The position numbers were made by a program, and so were the translations under genes. Positions 28,163 to 39,662 of a stretch of DNA of 64,000 nucleotides are shown here, in pieces. This DNA is from Clostridium sp. JN-9 (GTDB lineage Bacteria > Bacillota > Clostridia > Clostridiales > Clostridiaceae): NCBI RefSeq assembly GCF_004103695.1, contig NZ_CP035280.1, forward strand, positions 310,001 through 374,000, in the 5' to 3' direction. Every line of letters starts with the position of its first letter. Position 1 is the stretch's first letter. The notes under the pieces were generated by a model that did no database searches, was not told the DNA's origin, and saw only the letters and a program-made list of their open reading frames with translations.

Positions 28163-29530
28163 TTGAATATGGATTTTAGCCTAAATTTAACTCAGGAACA
28201 GAAGCTTGTTATGACTCAGCAAATGCAGCTTTCTGTTAAATTGCTGCAGATGTCAACTTATGAATTACAGCAGTATATTGATAAAGAACTGCAGGAAAAT
28301 CCAGTACTGGATGTAAAGGACCCAGATAGGCTTAAGGATGATAATACTATTGATCACAAGGAATTAATAAAGTATCTTGAATTTGATGACTACAGTCATC
28401 AAAGCTATAGTAAAGAAGAAGATGAGGAAGTTTCACCATTTACATTTATTTCAGAAAAGAAATCTCTTAAGTCATATTTAAAAGAGCAGATTTTAGAGCT
28501 AAATGAAAAGGATTACCTCAAAAATATATGTCTTTATATAATAGAAAACATTGATGGCAGAGGATATTTAGATGGAAATATTGAAGAAATATCCAAAAGT
28601 CTTAAAATACCTAACAGTACGGCAGTGAAAGCATTATCTGTTGTACAGTCACTGGAGCCCGATGGAATAGGTGCAAGGGACATAAAAGAATGCTTAAAAA
28701 TACAGCTTAGGAAGAAACACATAGATGATGAAAATTTATTTAAAATAATAGATAACTATCTGGAGTATATTGGTGAAAACAGATACAACAGTATTGCCAA
28801 GGAATTAAATATTGATGTAAAAGATGCTCAAAGGTATGGGGATATAATAAAATCATTAGAGCCTAAGCCTTCCAGGGGATTTTACACTGGTGAAGAAGTA
28901 AAATACATAATTCCTGATGCATATATTAAAAAAATTGATAATGATTACTTTATTATTATGAATGAAGATATATCTCCAAAGCTTTCAGTAAACCGTATGT
29001 ATAAAGAAATCATAAATAATAATAATGATAAACAGGCTGTGGACTATGTTAAGGAAAAAATGAACAATGCCATTTTTTTAATTAAAAGCATAGAGCATAG
29101 GAAAAGTACTATATACAGAGTTCTTGAAAAAATACTAGAAATTCAAAGAGAATATTTTGACAATGGAGAAGCATATTTAAAACCAATGACCTTAAAGGAG
29201 ATTTCAGACAGCTTAAATATGCATGAATCCACAATCAGCAGGGCAATAAGGGAAAAATATATATACACATCAAGAGGAACTATTAAGATTAAGGATTTAT
29301 TTACAACAGGTATCACTTCAACTTCAATGAATGGAGAAGACATATCCACAAATCTAATCAAGAAAAAAATTAAAGAATTAATTGATAATGAAGATAAAAC
29401 CAAGCCTCTTTCTGATCAGCGGATTTGTGACATAATAAATAAGCAGGATATGAATATTTCAAGAAGAACCGTGGCAAAATATAGAGAGGAAATAGGCATA
29501 AAGAGTTCTAAGGGAAGAAAAAGATTTTAA
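28163..29530 (+). CDS. rpoN: RNA polymerase sigma-54 factor
   Basis: An alternative sigma factor that directs transcription from -24/-12 promoters together with AAA+ activators. Glutamine-rich region I is MTQQMQLSVKLLQMSTYELQ. The core-binding region follows. A helix-turn-helix is at KEISDSLNMHESTISRAIR, and the RpoN box reads SRRTVAKYREE near the C-terminus. TTG 28163 behind AAGAGGTG gives 455 aa. In-frame codons further upstream lack a ribosome site. It precedes cggR, as in other clostridia. Confidence 0.95.
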   Translation: MNMDFSLNLTQEQKLVMTQQMQLSVKLLQMSTYELQQYIDKELQENPVLDVKDPDRLKDDNTIDHKELIKYLEFDDYSHQSYSKEEDEEVSPFTFISEKKSLKSYLKEQILELNEKDYLKNICLYIIENIDGRGYLDGNIEEISKSLKIPNSTAVKALSVVQSLEPDGIGARDIKECLKIQLRKKHIDDENLFKIIDNYLEYIGENRYNSIAKELNIDVKDAQRYGDIIKSLEPKPSRGFYTGEEVKYIIPDAYIKKIDNDYFIIMNEDISPKLSVNRMYKEIINNNNDKQAVDYVKEKMNNAIFLIKSIEHRKSTIYRVLEKILEIQREYFDNGEAYLKPMTLKEISDSLNMHESTISRAIREKYIYTSRGTIKIKDLFTTGITSTSMNGEDISTNLIKKKIKELIDNEDKTKPLSDQRICDIINKQDMNISRRTVAKYREEIGIKSSKGRKRF

Positions 29531-29692
29531 TTTTTCTAATGCAGATTATAATAATATTAATTTTTTATTTGCAGGGGATTTTATTTTTATATAAAATCCC
29601 TTAATAAACTACAGAATAGTATATTAAATTTATGTTCATAATTTATTAACATTTTTTTTGCAAATACTATTTAAAAAATGTTTTATTTGTCA

Positions 29693-29698
29693 TATAAT
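29693..29698 (+). promoter_or_regulatory. Probable -10 element of the cggR-gap operon
   Basis: TATAAT lies 6 bp upstream of the CggR operator. A TTTAAA at 29670-29675, with 17-bp spacing, is a weak -35 candidate. Confidence 0.55.
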
Positions 29699-29703
29699 AT
29701 AGG

Positions 29704-29739
29704 TGGGACATAAAGTGTATTACTGGGACATCACATGTC
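29704..29739 (+). promoter_or_regulatory. CggR operator
   Basis: Two half-sites, TGGGAC-N6-TGTA and TGGGAC-N6-TGTC, are separated by 4 bp. This matches the Bacillus CggR operator plan CGGGAC-N6-TGTC-N4-CGGGAC-N6-TGTC, with single-base changes. It sits between the -10 element and the cggR ribosome site, the right place to block initiation or early elongation. Confidence 0.85.
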
Positions 29740-29755
29740 CAAAGAGGTGCTGCTT

Positions 29756-30787
29756 TTGGAGGAAATTTTAAAGTTACAGCAGAAGATAGTTCCTGAAGCT
29801 GTGGATTTATTAGAGAAAAGATACAACATTTTAAGGACCATATTTTATAAACAGCCTATAGGCAGGAGAATTTTAGCCAATGATTTAGGTATAGGCGAAA
29901 GAGTAGTAAGAACAGAGATCAACTTTTTAAAAAATCAAAATCTAATTGAAATCAATACTCCAGGAATGACAATTACACCTGAAGGCGAAGAAGTAATAGA
30001 TAAACTTAAAAATTATATACACGAATTAAGAGGATTATCAGATATAGAAAAAATCATAAAAGAAAGATTAAAACTTAAAAATGTAATTGTTGTACCAGGG
30101 AATCTGGATGAGGATCCAACTGTAATTAAAGAGCTTGGAAGAGTGGCAGCAAATTATTTAAAAGGTACAATAGTTGACAATAGTATTATTGCATTAACAG
30201 GAGGCTCTACCGTTAAAGAGGTAGTAGATAATATGCCTAAGATACAGGGAATCACAAATGTTACTGTAGTTCCTGCCAGAGGAGGTATGGGAAGAAATGT
30301 GCTGACTCAGGCAAATACCATAGTATCAATATTAGCAGATAAAATTAATGCAAATTACAGACTGCTTCATGTTCCAGACAATTTAAGCAATAAAGCTCTT
30401 AATACCATAATAAATGAAAAAGACGTAAAAGATGTGCTTGAAATAATTCATAAGGCAGACATTTTAGTCTTTGGAATTGGCAGAGCAGATGAAATGGGAA
30501 GAAGAAGAGGAATGTCAGCTGAGGAATTAAGCAGACTTGAAGATTTAGGTGCTGTTGGAGAAGCCTTTGGTTACTATTTCAACAGAAATGGAGAAATTGT
30601 TTATTCTACACCAACCATTGGAATAAAAAATGAGCAGATAAAAAAGCTTAAGACATTGATTGCAATTGCTGGTGGGGAAAATAAAGCAGAATCTATATTA
30701 GCTACTGAGCTTAACAATGATAACAGTGTACTGATAACAGATGAAGGTGCTGCAAGGAAAATATTGCAGTATATTAAAAACGCTTAA
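29756..30787 (+). CDS. cggR: Central glycolytic genes regulator
   Basis: A SorC/DeoR-family repressor of the triose-phosphate part of glycolysis; fructose-1,6-bisphosphate relieves repression in Bacillus. An N-terminal winged helix-turn-helix (GRRILANDLGIGERVVRTEINFLK) is followed by a sugar-phosphate-binding domain with LTGGSTVKEVVDNM and GIGRADEM. The ATG at 29735 overlaps the operator. TTG 29756 behind AGAGGTG gives the usual N-terminus EEILKLQQKIVPEAVDLLEKR (343 aa). It autoregulates the cggR-gap-pgk-tpiA-gpmI-eno operon. Confidence 0.93.
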   Translation: MEEILKLQQKIVPEAVDLLEKRYNILRTIFYKQPIGRRILANDLGIGERVVRTEINFLKNQNLIEINTPGMTITPEGEEVIDKLKNYIHELRGLSDIEKIIKERLKLKNVIVVPGNLDEDPTVIKELGRVAANYLKGTIVDNSIIALTGGSTVKEVVDNMPKIQGITNVTVVPARGGMGRNVLTQANTIVSILADKINANYRLLHVPDNLSNKALNTIINEKDVKDVLEIIHKADILVFGIGRADEMGRRRGMSAEELSRLEDLGAVGEAFGYYFNRNGEIVYSTPTIGIKNEQIKKLKTLIAIAGGENKAESILATELNNDNSVLITDEGAARKILQYIKNA

Positions 30788-30803
30788 GTTAAAACTAAAT
30801 TAA

Positions 30804-31847
<1,044 letters not shown>

Positions 31848-31904
31848 TTTTAATTTAAGTTTGGAATAAATGGTTAATGGTTTATAGTTGGAAATGATTA
31901 TAAA

Positions 31905-31950
31905 GAAGGTCTGGTTTTGTAGTTTGGGCTATAAGGCCGGACCTTTATTC
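31905..31950 (+). terminator. Hairpin between gap and pgk
   Basis: AAGGTCTGG (31906-31914) pairs with CCGGACCTT (31937-31945, one G-T pair), followed by TATT. It may terminate part of the gap transcripts or protect a processed gap mRNA. Confidence 0.6.
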
Positions 31951-32060
31951 AGTTTTGAGTTTTGAGTTATGAGTCAAGTTTAGAGTTATGAGTCGAGTTA
32001 AGAGTTATGAGTTTAGAGTTGACAGTTGATGTTTGCAGTTTAAAGTTGATAGTTAATATG
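31951..32060 (+). repeat. Degenerate short tandem repeats between gap and pgk
   Basis: The spacer is built of imperfect copies of GAGTTATGAGTYNAGTT and then AGTTGANAGTT-like units. It contains no reading frame. Such low-complexity AGTT/GAGT runs look like slippage products. No regulatory role is evident. Confidence 0.6.
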
Positions 32061-32077
32061 AAGTGTGAGGTGTAATT

Positions 32078-33271
32078 ATGAATTTTAACAAGAAGACAAT
32101 AGAAGATGTAGATGTAAAAGGAAAGAGAGTATTAGCAAGATGTGATTTTAATGTACCATTAAAGGATGGGGTAATAACAGATGAGAGCAGATTAAAAGGA
32201 GCCCTTCCAACAATAAAATACCTTATGAGTAATGGTGCTAAGGTGATACTTTGCTCACATCTTGGAAAAGCAAAGGGACCAGATCCAAAATTGACATTAG
32301 CTCCTGTAGCTAAAAGATTATCAGAAATGCTTGGAAAAGAAGTAGTATTTGCTGCAGATGATACAGTTGTTGGAGAAAACGCAAAAGCAGCAGTAGCTAA
32401 AATGAAGCCTGGCGATGTGGTATTACTTGAAAACACAAGATATAGAAAAGAAGAAGGCAAAAATGAAGACAATTTTTCAAAAGAGCTGGCATCACTTGCT
32501 GATTTATATGTAAATGATGCTTTTGGAACAGCACACAGGGCTCACTGTTCAACAGTTGGAGTTACAAAATTTATAAGTACTGCAGTGTGCGGATTTTTAA
32601 TCCAGAAAGAATTAAAATTCCTTGGAGATGCTGTTGAAAAGCCAGTAAGACCATTTGTGGCTATATTGGGCGGAGCAAAGGTTTCAGATAAGATAAATGT
32701 AATAAATAATTTATTAGAAAAAGTAGATACATTAATTATAGGCGGAGGAATGGCCTATACATTTCTGAAAGCACAGGGATATACTATTGGAAAGTCATTA
32801 GTTGAAGAAGAAAAAGTAAGTTATGCTAAAGAAATGATTAAAAAAGCAGAATCAAAGGGCGTAAAATTATTATTGCCTGTGGATAATATAGTGGGAGCTG
32901 AATTCTCAGCTGACACAACACCAGTTACAACTAAAGATCAGAATATACCAGATGGCTGTATGGGATTAGACATCGGACCAAAAACTTCCAAGATATATGC
33001 AGATGCTGTAAAGGATGCTAAGACAGTAGTATGGAACGGACCAATGGGAGTATTCGAATTTGCTAACTTTGCAAAGGGAACTGTTGCAGTAGCAAAGGCT
33101 ATGGCTGAATCAAATGCAACTACAATTATTGGCGGCGGAGACAGTGCAGCTGCAGTAAATCAGTTAGGGTTTGGAGACAAAATGACTCATATTTCTACTG
33201 GCGGTGGTGCTTCACTGGAATTCCTTGAAGGAAAAGAATTACCTGGAATAGCAGCTTTAAATGATAAATAA
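32078..33271 (+). CDS. pgk: Phosphoglycerate kinase
   Basis: Transfers phosphate from 1,3-bisphosphoglycerate to ADP, making ATP in glycolysis. N-terminal substrate site [38 protein letters not shown] and [14 protein letters not shown]; nucleotide-binding GGAKVSDKI and C-terminal [13 protein letters not shown]. The length of 397 aa is normal. GTGAGGTG precedes ATG 32078. Part of the CggR-controlled glycolytic cluster. Confidence 0.97.
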   Translation: MNFNKKTIEDVDVKGKRVLARCDFNVPLKDGVITDESRLKGALPTIKYLMSNGAKVILCSHLGKAKGPDPKLTLAPVAKRLSEMLGKEVVFAADDTVVGENAKAAVAKMKPGDVVLLENTRYRKEEGKNEDNFSKELASLADLYVNDAFGTAHRAHCSTVGVTKFISTAVCGFLIQKELKFLGDAVEKPVRPFVAILGGAKVSDKINVINNLLEKVDTLIIGGGMAYTFLKAQGYTIGKSLVEEEKVSYAKEMIKKAESKGVKLLLPVDNIVGAEFSADTTPVTTKDQNIPDGCMGLDIGPKTSKIYADAVKDAKTVVWNGPMGVFEFANFAKGTVAVAKAMAESNATTIIGGGDSAAAVNQLGFGDKMTHISTGGGASLEFLEGKELPGIAALNDK

Positions 33272-33323
33272 TATCATAATATGATGCTGTTTAGGTAAAT
33301 AAAAATATTGGAGGACGATTGTA

Positions 33324-34070
33324 ATGAGAAAAGCAATAATAGCTGGAAACTGGAAAATGAATAAGACTATTTCAGAGGGAGTCAAATTAGTAGAAGAGCT
33401 GATTCCATTAGTTGAGGATGCAAAATGCGATGTAGTTGTTTGTCCAACATTTGTATGCCTTGATGCAGTTATAAAAGCTGCTAAGGGAACAAACATTAAA
33501 GTTGGAGCTCAAAATATGTATTTTGAAGAGAGCGGAGCATTCACAGGAGAGGTAGCACCAGCAATGCTTAAAGAAATGGGAGTAGAGTATGTTATTATAG
33601 GCCATAGTGAAAGAAGACAATATTTTAATGAAACAGATGAAACTGTTAATAAGAAGGTTAAAAAAGCCTTTGAACATGGACTAATTCCAATAATGTGCTG
33701 CGGAGAAAGTTTAGCTGAAAGAGAAGGAAACATAACTGAAGAAGTTATAGGAAGACAAATTAAACTGGATCTTGCAGGACTTAAAAATGAAGAAGTGGGA
33801 AAAATGATAATAGCATATGAACCAATCTGGGCTATAGGTACTGGAAAGACAGCTACTGATGAGCAGGCTAATGAAACAATAGCATTTATAAGAAAAGTAG
33901 TTTCAGGAATGTTTGGAGCTGAAACAGCTGATAAAGTTAGAATACAATATGGCGGATCAGTAAAACCAGCTACAATAAAGGCTCAAATGGCACAATCAGA
34001 TATAGATGGAGCATTAGTTGGAGGAGCAAGCTTAAAAGCACCTGATTTTGCAGCTATAGTTAATTATTAA
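33324..34070 (+). CDS. tpiA: Triosephosphate isomerase
   Basis: Interconverts dihydroxyacetone phosphate and glyceraldehyde-3-phosphate. Substrate Lys is in AGNWKMNK, the electrophilic His in [11 protein letters not shown], catalytic Glu in [15 protein letters not shown], and the phosphate grip is IQYGGSVKP and LVGGASL. 248 aa. Starts 53 bp after pgk behind GGAGGA. Confidence 0.97.
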   Translation: MRKAIIAGNWKMNKTISEGVKLVEELIPLVEDAKCDVVVCPTFVCLDAVIKAAKGTNIKVGAQNMYFEESGAFTGEVAPAMLKEMGVEYVIIGHSERRQYFNETDETVNKKVKKAFEHGLIPIMCCGESLAEREGNITEEVIGRQIKLDLAGLKNEEVGKMIIAYEPIWAIGTGKTATDEQANETIAFIRKVVSGMFGAETADKVRIQYGGSVKPATIKAQMAQSDIDGALVGGASLKAPDFAAIVNY

Positions 34071-34106
34071 TTCACCAATGAATTACAATGAAATGGAGAA
34101 ATTATA

Positions 34107-35636
34107 ATGAGCAAAAAACCTGTAATGTTAATGATTTTAGATGGTTTTGGATTAAGCGAAAAAGAAGATGGAAATGCAGTTAGGGCAGCTTATAAACCTA
34201 ATTTTGATAAATATTATTCTAATTATCCTCATACAGAACTGGGAGCCAGTGGGCTTGATGTTGGATTACCAAAAGGACAAATGGGAAATTCAGAAGTGGG
34301 CCATATGAATATAGGCGCTGGAAGAATAATTTATCAGCAATTGACAAAAATAACTAAAGACATAGATGATGGAGTGTTTTTCAACAATGAAGCCATTAGC
34401 TGGGCAATGAATAAAGCAAAAGAAAATAACAGCGCACTTCATTTAATGGGCCTTCTTTCAGATGGAGGAGTACATTCCCATATAGATCATTTAAAGGGAA
34501 TACTACAGTTTGCAAAGAAAAGCGGACTTAGCAAGGTATATCTTCATGCTTTCCTGGATGGAAGAGATGTGCCTCCATCATCAGCAAAGGATTATATAGC
34601 TGAAATTGAAAACTTCATGAAAGAAATCGGACTGGGAGAAATTGCAACTATATCAGGAAGATATTATGCAATGGACAGAGATAAGAGATGGGAAAGAGTT
34701 CAGCTTGCATATAATGCCATGGTACTTGGAAAGGGTGAAACGGCAGAAAGTGAAGCAGAGGCTGTAGAAAAGTCCTATCATGATAACAAAACAGATGAAT
34801 TCGTTCTTCCAACTGTAATAGTAAAGAACGGAGCACCAAAGGCTAAAATAGAAAATAATGACTCAGTTATTTTCTTTAACTTCAGACCAGACAGAGCAAG
34901 AGAAATTACAAGGGCAATCAATGATAGAACTTTTGATGGATTTAAAAGAGAAGCCCTTAATTTAAATTTTGTATGCATGACTGAATATGACAGCACAATT
35001 GAAAATGTAAAGATTGCATATAAACCAGAAACCTACGCAAACACTCTTGGTGAGTATGTAAGCAGCATGGGCCTTAAACAATTAAGAATTGCGGAAACAG
35101 AAAAGTATGCACATGTAACTTTCTTCTTTAATGGAGGAGTTGAAATCCCAAATAAAGGTGAAGACAGAGCACTTATTCCTTCACCTAAGGTAGCCACTTA
35201 TGATTTAAAACCAGAAATGAGTGCTTATGAGGTTACTGATGAGCTATTAAAGAGAATAGATTCAGATAAGTATGACATGATAATTTTAAATTATGCAAAT
35301 CCAGACATGGTTGGACATACAGGAGTATTTGATGCTGCTAAAAAGGCTATTGAAGCTGTAGATAAATGCCTTGGAAAAGTTGTAGAGAAGATATTGGAAA
35401 AGCAGGGTACTGTATTTATAACTGCAGACCATGGTAATGCTGAGGTAATGGTGGATTATTCTACTGGAACTCCAATGACTGCTCACACCACTGACCCAGT
35501 GCCATTTATCTATGTAAGCAAAGATGCCAGAGAATTAAGGAAAAGCGGCATTCTTGCTGATATTGCACCAACAATGCTGCAGGTAATGAACATTAAAATT
35601 CCTGCAGAAATGACTGGAAAAAGTTTAATAAAGTAA
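34107..35636 (+). CDS. gpmI: Cofactor-independent phosphoglycerate mutase
   Basis: Converts 3-phosphoglycerate to 2-phosphoglycerate with two Mn ions, as is usual in clostridia. The alkaline-phosphatase-like domain has LMILDGFG and the catalytic Ser in [14 protein letters not shown]. Metal ligands are also visible in [12 protein letters not shown] and TADHGNAE. Substrate-binding [15 protein letters not shown] and [14 protein letters not shown]. 509 aa. Sits in the usual place between tpiA and eno. Confidence 0.97.
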   Translation: MSKKPVMLMILDGFGLSEKEDGNAVRAAYKPNFDKYYSNYPHTELGASGLDVGLPKGQMGNSEVGHMNIGAGRIIYQQLTKITKDIDDGVFFNNEAISWAMNKAKENNSALHLMGLLSDGGVHSHIDHLKGILQFAKKSGLSKVYLHAFLDGRDVPPSSAKDYIAEIENFMKEIGLGEIATISGRYYAMDRDKRWERVQLAYNAMVLGKGETAESEAEAVEKSYHDNKTDEFVLPTVIVKNGAPKAKIENNDSVIFFNFRPDRAREITRAINDRTFDGFKREALNLNFVCMTEYDSTIENVKIAYKPETYANTLGEYVSSMGLKQLRIAETEKYAHVTFFFNGGVEIPNKGEDRALIPSPKVATYDLKPEMSAYEVTDELLKRIDSDKYDMIILNYANPDMVGHTGVFDAAKKAIEAVDKCLGKVVEKILEKQGTVFITADHGNAEVMVDYSTGTPMTAHTTDPVPFIYVSKDARELRKSGILADIAPTMLQVMNIKIPAEMTGKSLIK

Positions 35637-35664
35637 AAATAATAACTATGGAAAAATTCAATAG

Positions 35665-36972
<1,308 letters not shown>

Positions 36973-36996
36973 CTATAGCTAAACAACTTCAACTAG

Positions 36997-37052
36997 AACT
37001 TATACAGCGTGAAAAAGCGTTGAAGATTCGCTATTTTCCCACTGTATAAGTT
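36997..37052 (+). terminator. Hairpin after eno
   Basis: AACTTATACAG (36997-37007) pairs with CTGTATAAGTT (37042-37052). An inner helix forms from AAAAAGCG and CGCTATTTT. There is no T-run directly behind it, so it may be a processing or stability element. Confidence 0.5.
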
Positions 37053-37072
37053 AAGTTTACATATTGTTTATC

Positions 37073-37107
37073 AAGGGGGAGCACTACTTATAGTGCTCCC
37101 TTTAAAT
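37073..37107 (+). terminator. Terminator of the glycolytic operon
   Basis: AAGGGGGAGCACTA pairs with TAGTGCTCCCTTT around CTTA, followed by AAATG. The stem is strong and GC-rich with a short U-tract inside the 3' arm. Confidence 0.7.
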
Positions 37108-37211
37108 GTAAGAAAATTTTCAGCAGTAGTTGAGGAATTTAAATACATATGTTACAATTAGTTATATTCAATAATAAAGCTGATAAGCATAAATAATCTG
37201 GAGGTGGCATT

Positions 37212-37442
37212 ATGAAAACTGCTATTATAGTTCTTCAAATAATTGTTTCTATTTTATTAATAGCGATAGTTTTGGTTCAACCAAGTAAAACAGATGGATT
37301 AAGTGGTCTTATGGGAGGAACTAGTGATACTTTTTTTGCTAAAAATAAATCTAGAACTTCTGAAGCAGTATTATCCAAAGCAACTGTGGTGCTGGCTATA
37401 ATCTTTGGGGCTTTAGCAATGGCACAAAACATTATAAAATAA
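37212..37442 (+). CDS. secG: Preprotein translocase subunit SecG
   Basis: A 76-aa membrane subunit that assists SecYE-mediated protein export. Two hydrophobic spans (about residues 3-22 and 55-73) flank the conserved loop VLVQPSKTDGLSGLMGG. CTGGAGGTGG precedes ATG 37212. The eno-secG-(rnr-smpB-ssrA) order is conserved in Firmicutes. Confidence 0.95.
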   Translation: MKTAIIVLQIIVSILLIAIVLVQPSKTDGLSGLMGGTSDTFFAKNKSRTSEAVLSKATVVLAIIFGALAMAQNIIK

Positions 37443-37514
37443 AAATTGTTTTAATAACAACGCAAGGCGTACTATAATTAAAAGCATAAAAATAAATATC
37501 TTAGGGGGCGACTC

Positions 37515-39542
37515 ATGTTGAATAATTATATTATTTTTACTGTAGTGGCAGGCCTTTTGGCACTTACCTTTGCATACTTTTTAGCTAGTAGTATTGTCAA
37601 ACAAGACCCGGGCAATGAACGAATGAGGGAAATATCAGGTTATATTCATGAAGGCGCTATGGCTTTTTTAACTAGAGAATATAAATATCTTTTAGTATTT
37701 ATCCTAGTTGTAGATGCTGTAATAGTGTCTTTTTTGAATTGGCAGACAGCTGTATGTTTTACTTTAGGAGCTGCATTTTCAATACTTGCAGGATTCTTTG
37801 GAATGAATGTGGCTACCAGGGCTAATGTGAGGACTGCTGAGGCAGCATCTAAATACGGGCAGAACAAGGCACTAAAGATAGCATTTTCAGGCGGCTCAGT
37901 TATGGGCATGTGTGTTGTTGGACTTGGTGTTGTTGGGCTTGGACTTCTTTATTATATTTTTAATGGTAATGTGGGATATGTTACAGGATTTGGATTTGGA
38001 GCAAGCTCCATCGCACTATTTGCTCGTGTAGGCGGTGGAATATATACAAAAGCTGCCGACGTTGGAGCTGATTTAGTAGGAAAAATCGAAGCAGGGATAC
38101 CTGAAGACGATCCAAGAAATCCTGCAGTTATAGCAGATAATGTGGGAGACAATGTGGGCGATGTAGCTGGAATGGGAGCAGATTTATTTGAATCCTATGT
38201 TGGGTCAATTATATCAGCACTTACGCTGGGAGCTGTACTATATAAAAATGGAGAGGGAGTTATGTATCCCTTTATTTTAGCATCCATAGGAATTATTTCT
38301 TCTATTATTGGAATACTTGTAGGGCGTAACAGCAAATCAGATAACCCACAGAAGGCTTTAAATTTAGGCACATATATAAGCGGTGCTATTGTGGTTATAG
38401 CAGGAGCAGTTTTAAGTACGAATATTTTTGGAAACTTAAAGGCTTTTTATGCTGTGGCAGCAGGGTTAATAGTTGGATTATTAATTGGAAAAATAACAGA
38501 AATATATACCTCATCAGATTATAAGTCAGTTAAAAAAATTGCTAGTCAATCTGAAACAGGTCCGGCCACTACAATTATATCAGGATTAGCTGTTGGAATG
38601 TATTCAACAATGTGGCCAATGATACTTATTGCAGTAGGAGTTATCATTTCATATTATACTATGGGTGGATCTTCTAATGCTGTTATGGGGTTGTACGGGG
38701 TATCCCTTGCAGCAGTGGGAATGCTGTCTACAACAGGAATAACTGTTGCTGTAGATGCATATGGACCAATTTCTGATAACGCTGGTGGTATAGCAGAAAT
38801 GTCTAATCTTCCCGAAGAAGTGAGAAATATAACAGATAAATTAGATTCTGTTGGGAATACAACAGCTGCAATTGCAAAAGGCTTTGCCATAGGATCAGCT
38901 GCACTGACAGCCCTTGCATTGTTTGCTTCCTATGCTCAGGCTGTAAACTTAAAAATAATAGATTTACTAAATCCATTTACTTTAGTTGGATTATTTATTG
39001 GTGCTATGCTTCCATTCCTGTTTGCTGCAATGACCATGGAATCTGTGGGAAAAGCAGCTAACGAAATGATAGAGGAAGTAAGATGGCAGTTTAAAAATAT
39101 AAAAGGGATTATGGAGGGAGAAGCTACTCCGGATTATAAAAAATGTGTTGATATTTCAACAGCAGCAGCTCTTAAAGAAATGCTTCTGCCAGGAATACTT
39201 GCAATAGTTACACCTATTGCAATAGGCATACTTCTTGGGCCAGATGCTTTAGCCGGCCTTATAGTAGGTGCAGTATCTACTGGTGTACTGGTAGCTATTT
39301 TAATGGCCAATGCAGGGGGAGCATGGGATAATTCTAAAAAGTATATTGAAAGCGGTGAACACGGAGGCAAAGGAAGCTATGCTCATAATGCATCAATAGT
39401 AGGTGATACTGTTGGTGATCCATTTAAGGATACATCAGGTCCATCTATGAATATACTAATCAAACTTATGACAATAGTTTCCCTTGTATTTGCACCAATT
39501 ATATTAAAATATGGCGGAGTATTATCAGGATTATTTAAATAA
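37515..39542 (+). CDS. hppA: Membrane-bound ion-pumping pyrophosphatase, K+-dependent type
   Basis: Hydrolyses pyrophosphate and pumps H+ or Na+ across the membrane with about 16 spans. The substrate-site signatures are DVGADLVGKIEAGIPEDDPRN, IADNVGDNVGDVAGMGADL and the C-terminal GDTVGDPFKDTSGPS. The motif GNTTAAIAKG has Ala where K+-independent enzymes have Lys, which indicates a K+-requiring enzyme. Whether it pumps H+ or Na+ is not decided here. 675 aa. Inserted between secG and rnr, which are neighbours in many relatives. Confidence 0.93.
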   Translation: MLNNYIIFTVVAGLLALTFAYFLASSIVKQDPGNERMREISGYIHEGAMAFLTREYKYLLVFILVVDAVIVSFLNWQTAVCFTLGAAFSILAGFFGMNVATRANVRTAEAASKYGQNKALKIAFSGGSVMGMCVVGLGVVGLGLLYYIFNGNVGYVTGFGFGASSIALFARVGGGIYTKAADVGADLVGKIEAGIPEDDPRNPAVIADNVGDNVGDVAGMGADLFESYVGSIISALTLGAVLYKNGEGVMYPFILASIGIISSIIGILVGRNSKSDNPQKALNLGTYISGAIVVIAGAVLSTNIFGNLKAFYAVAAGLIVGLLIGKITEIYTSSDYKSVKKIASQSETGPATTIISGLAVGMYSTMWPMILIAVGVIISYYTMGGSSNAVMGLYGVSLAAVGMLSTTGITVAVDAYGPISDNAGGIAEMSNLPEEVRNITDKLDSVGNTTAAIAKGFAIGSAALTALALFASYAQAVNLKIIDLLNPFTLVGLFIGAMLPFLFAAMTMESVGKAANEMIEEVRWQFKNIKGIMEGEATPDYKKCVDISTAAALKEMLLPGILAIVTPIAIGILLGPDALAGLIVGAVSTGVLVAILMANAGGAWDNSKKYIESGEHGGKGSYAHNASIVGDTVGDPFKDTSGPSMNILIKLMTIVSLVFAPIILKYGGVLSGLFK

Positions 39543-39549
39543 ATTTGCA

Positions 39550-39583
39550 GGACTTACTATTGAAATTTAAGGATAGTAAGTCC
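39550..39583 (+). terminator. Hairpin after hppA
   Basis: GGACTTACTAT (39550-39560) pairs perfectly with ATAGTAAGTCC (39573-39583). The following AATTTGTATA is only moderately T-rich. Confidence 0.6.
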
Positions 39584-39662
39584 AATTTGTATATAGGAAT
39601 ATTTATTGAACTTTAGTAAAAAATAAACATTATGTAATGATAAACACAGGAGGTGGAATTAA

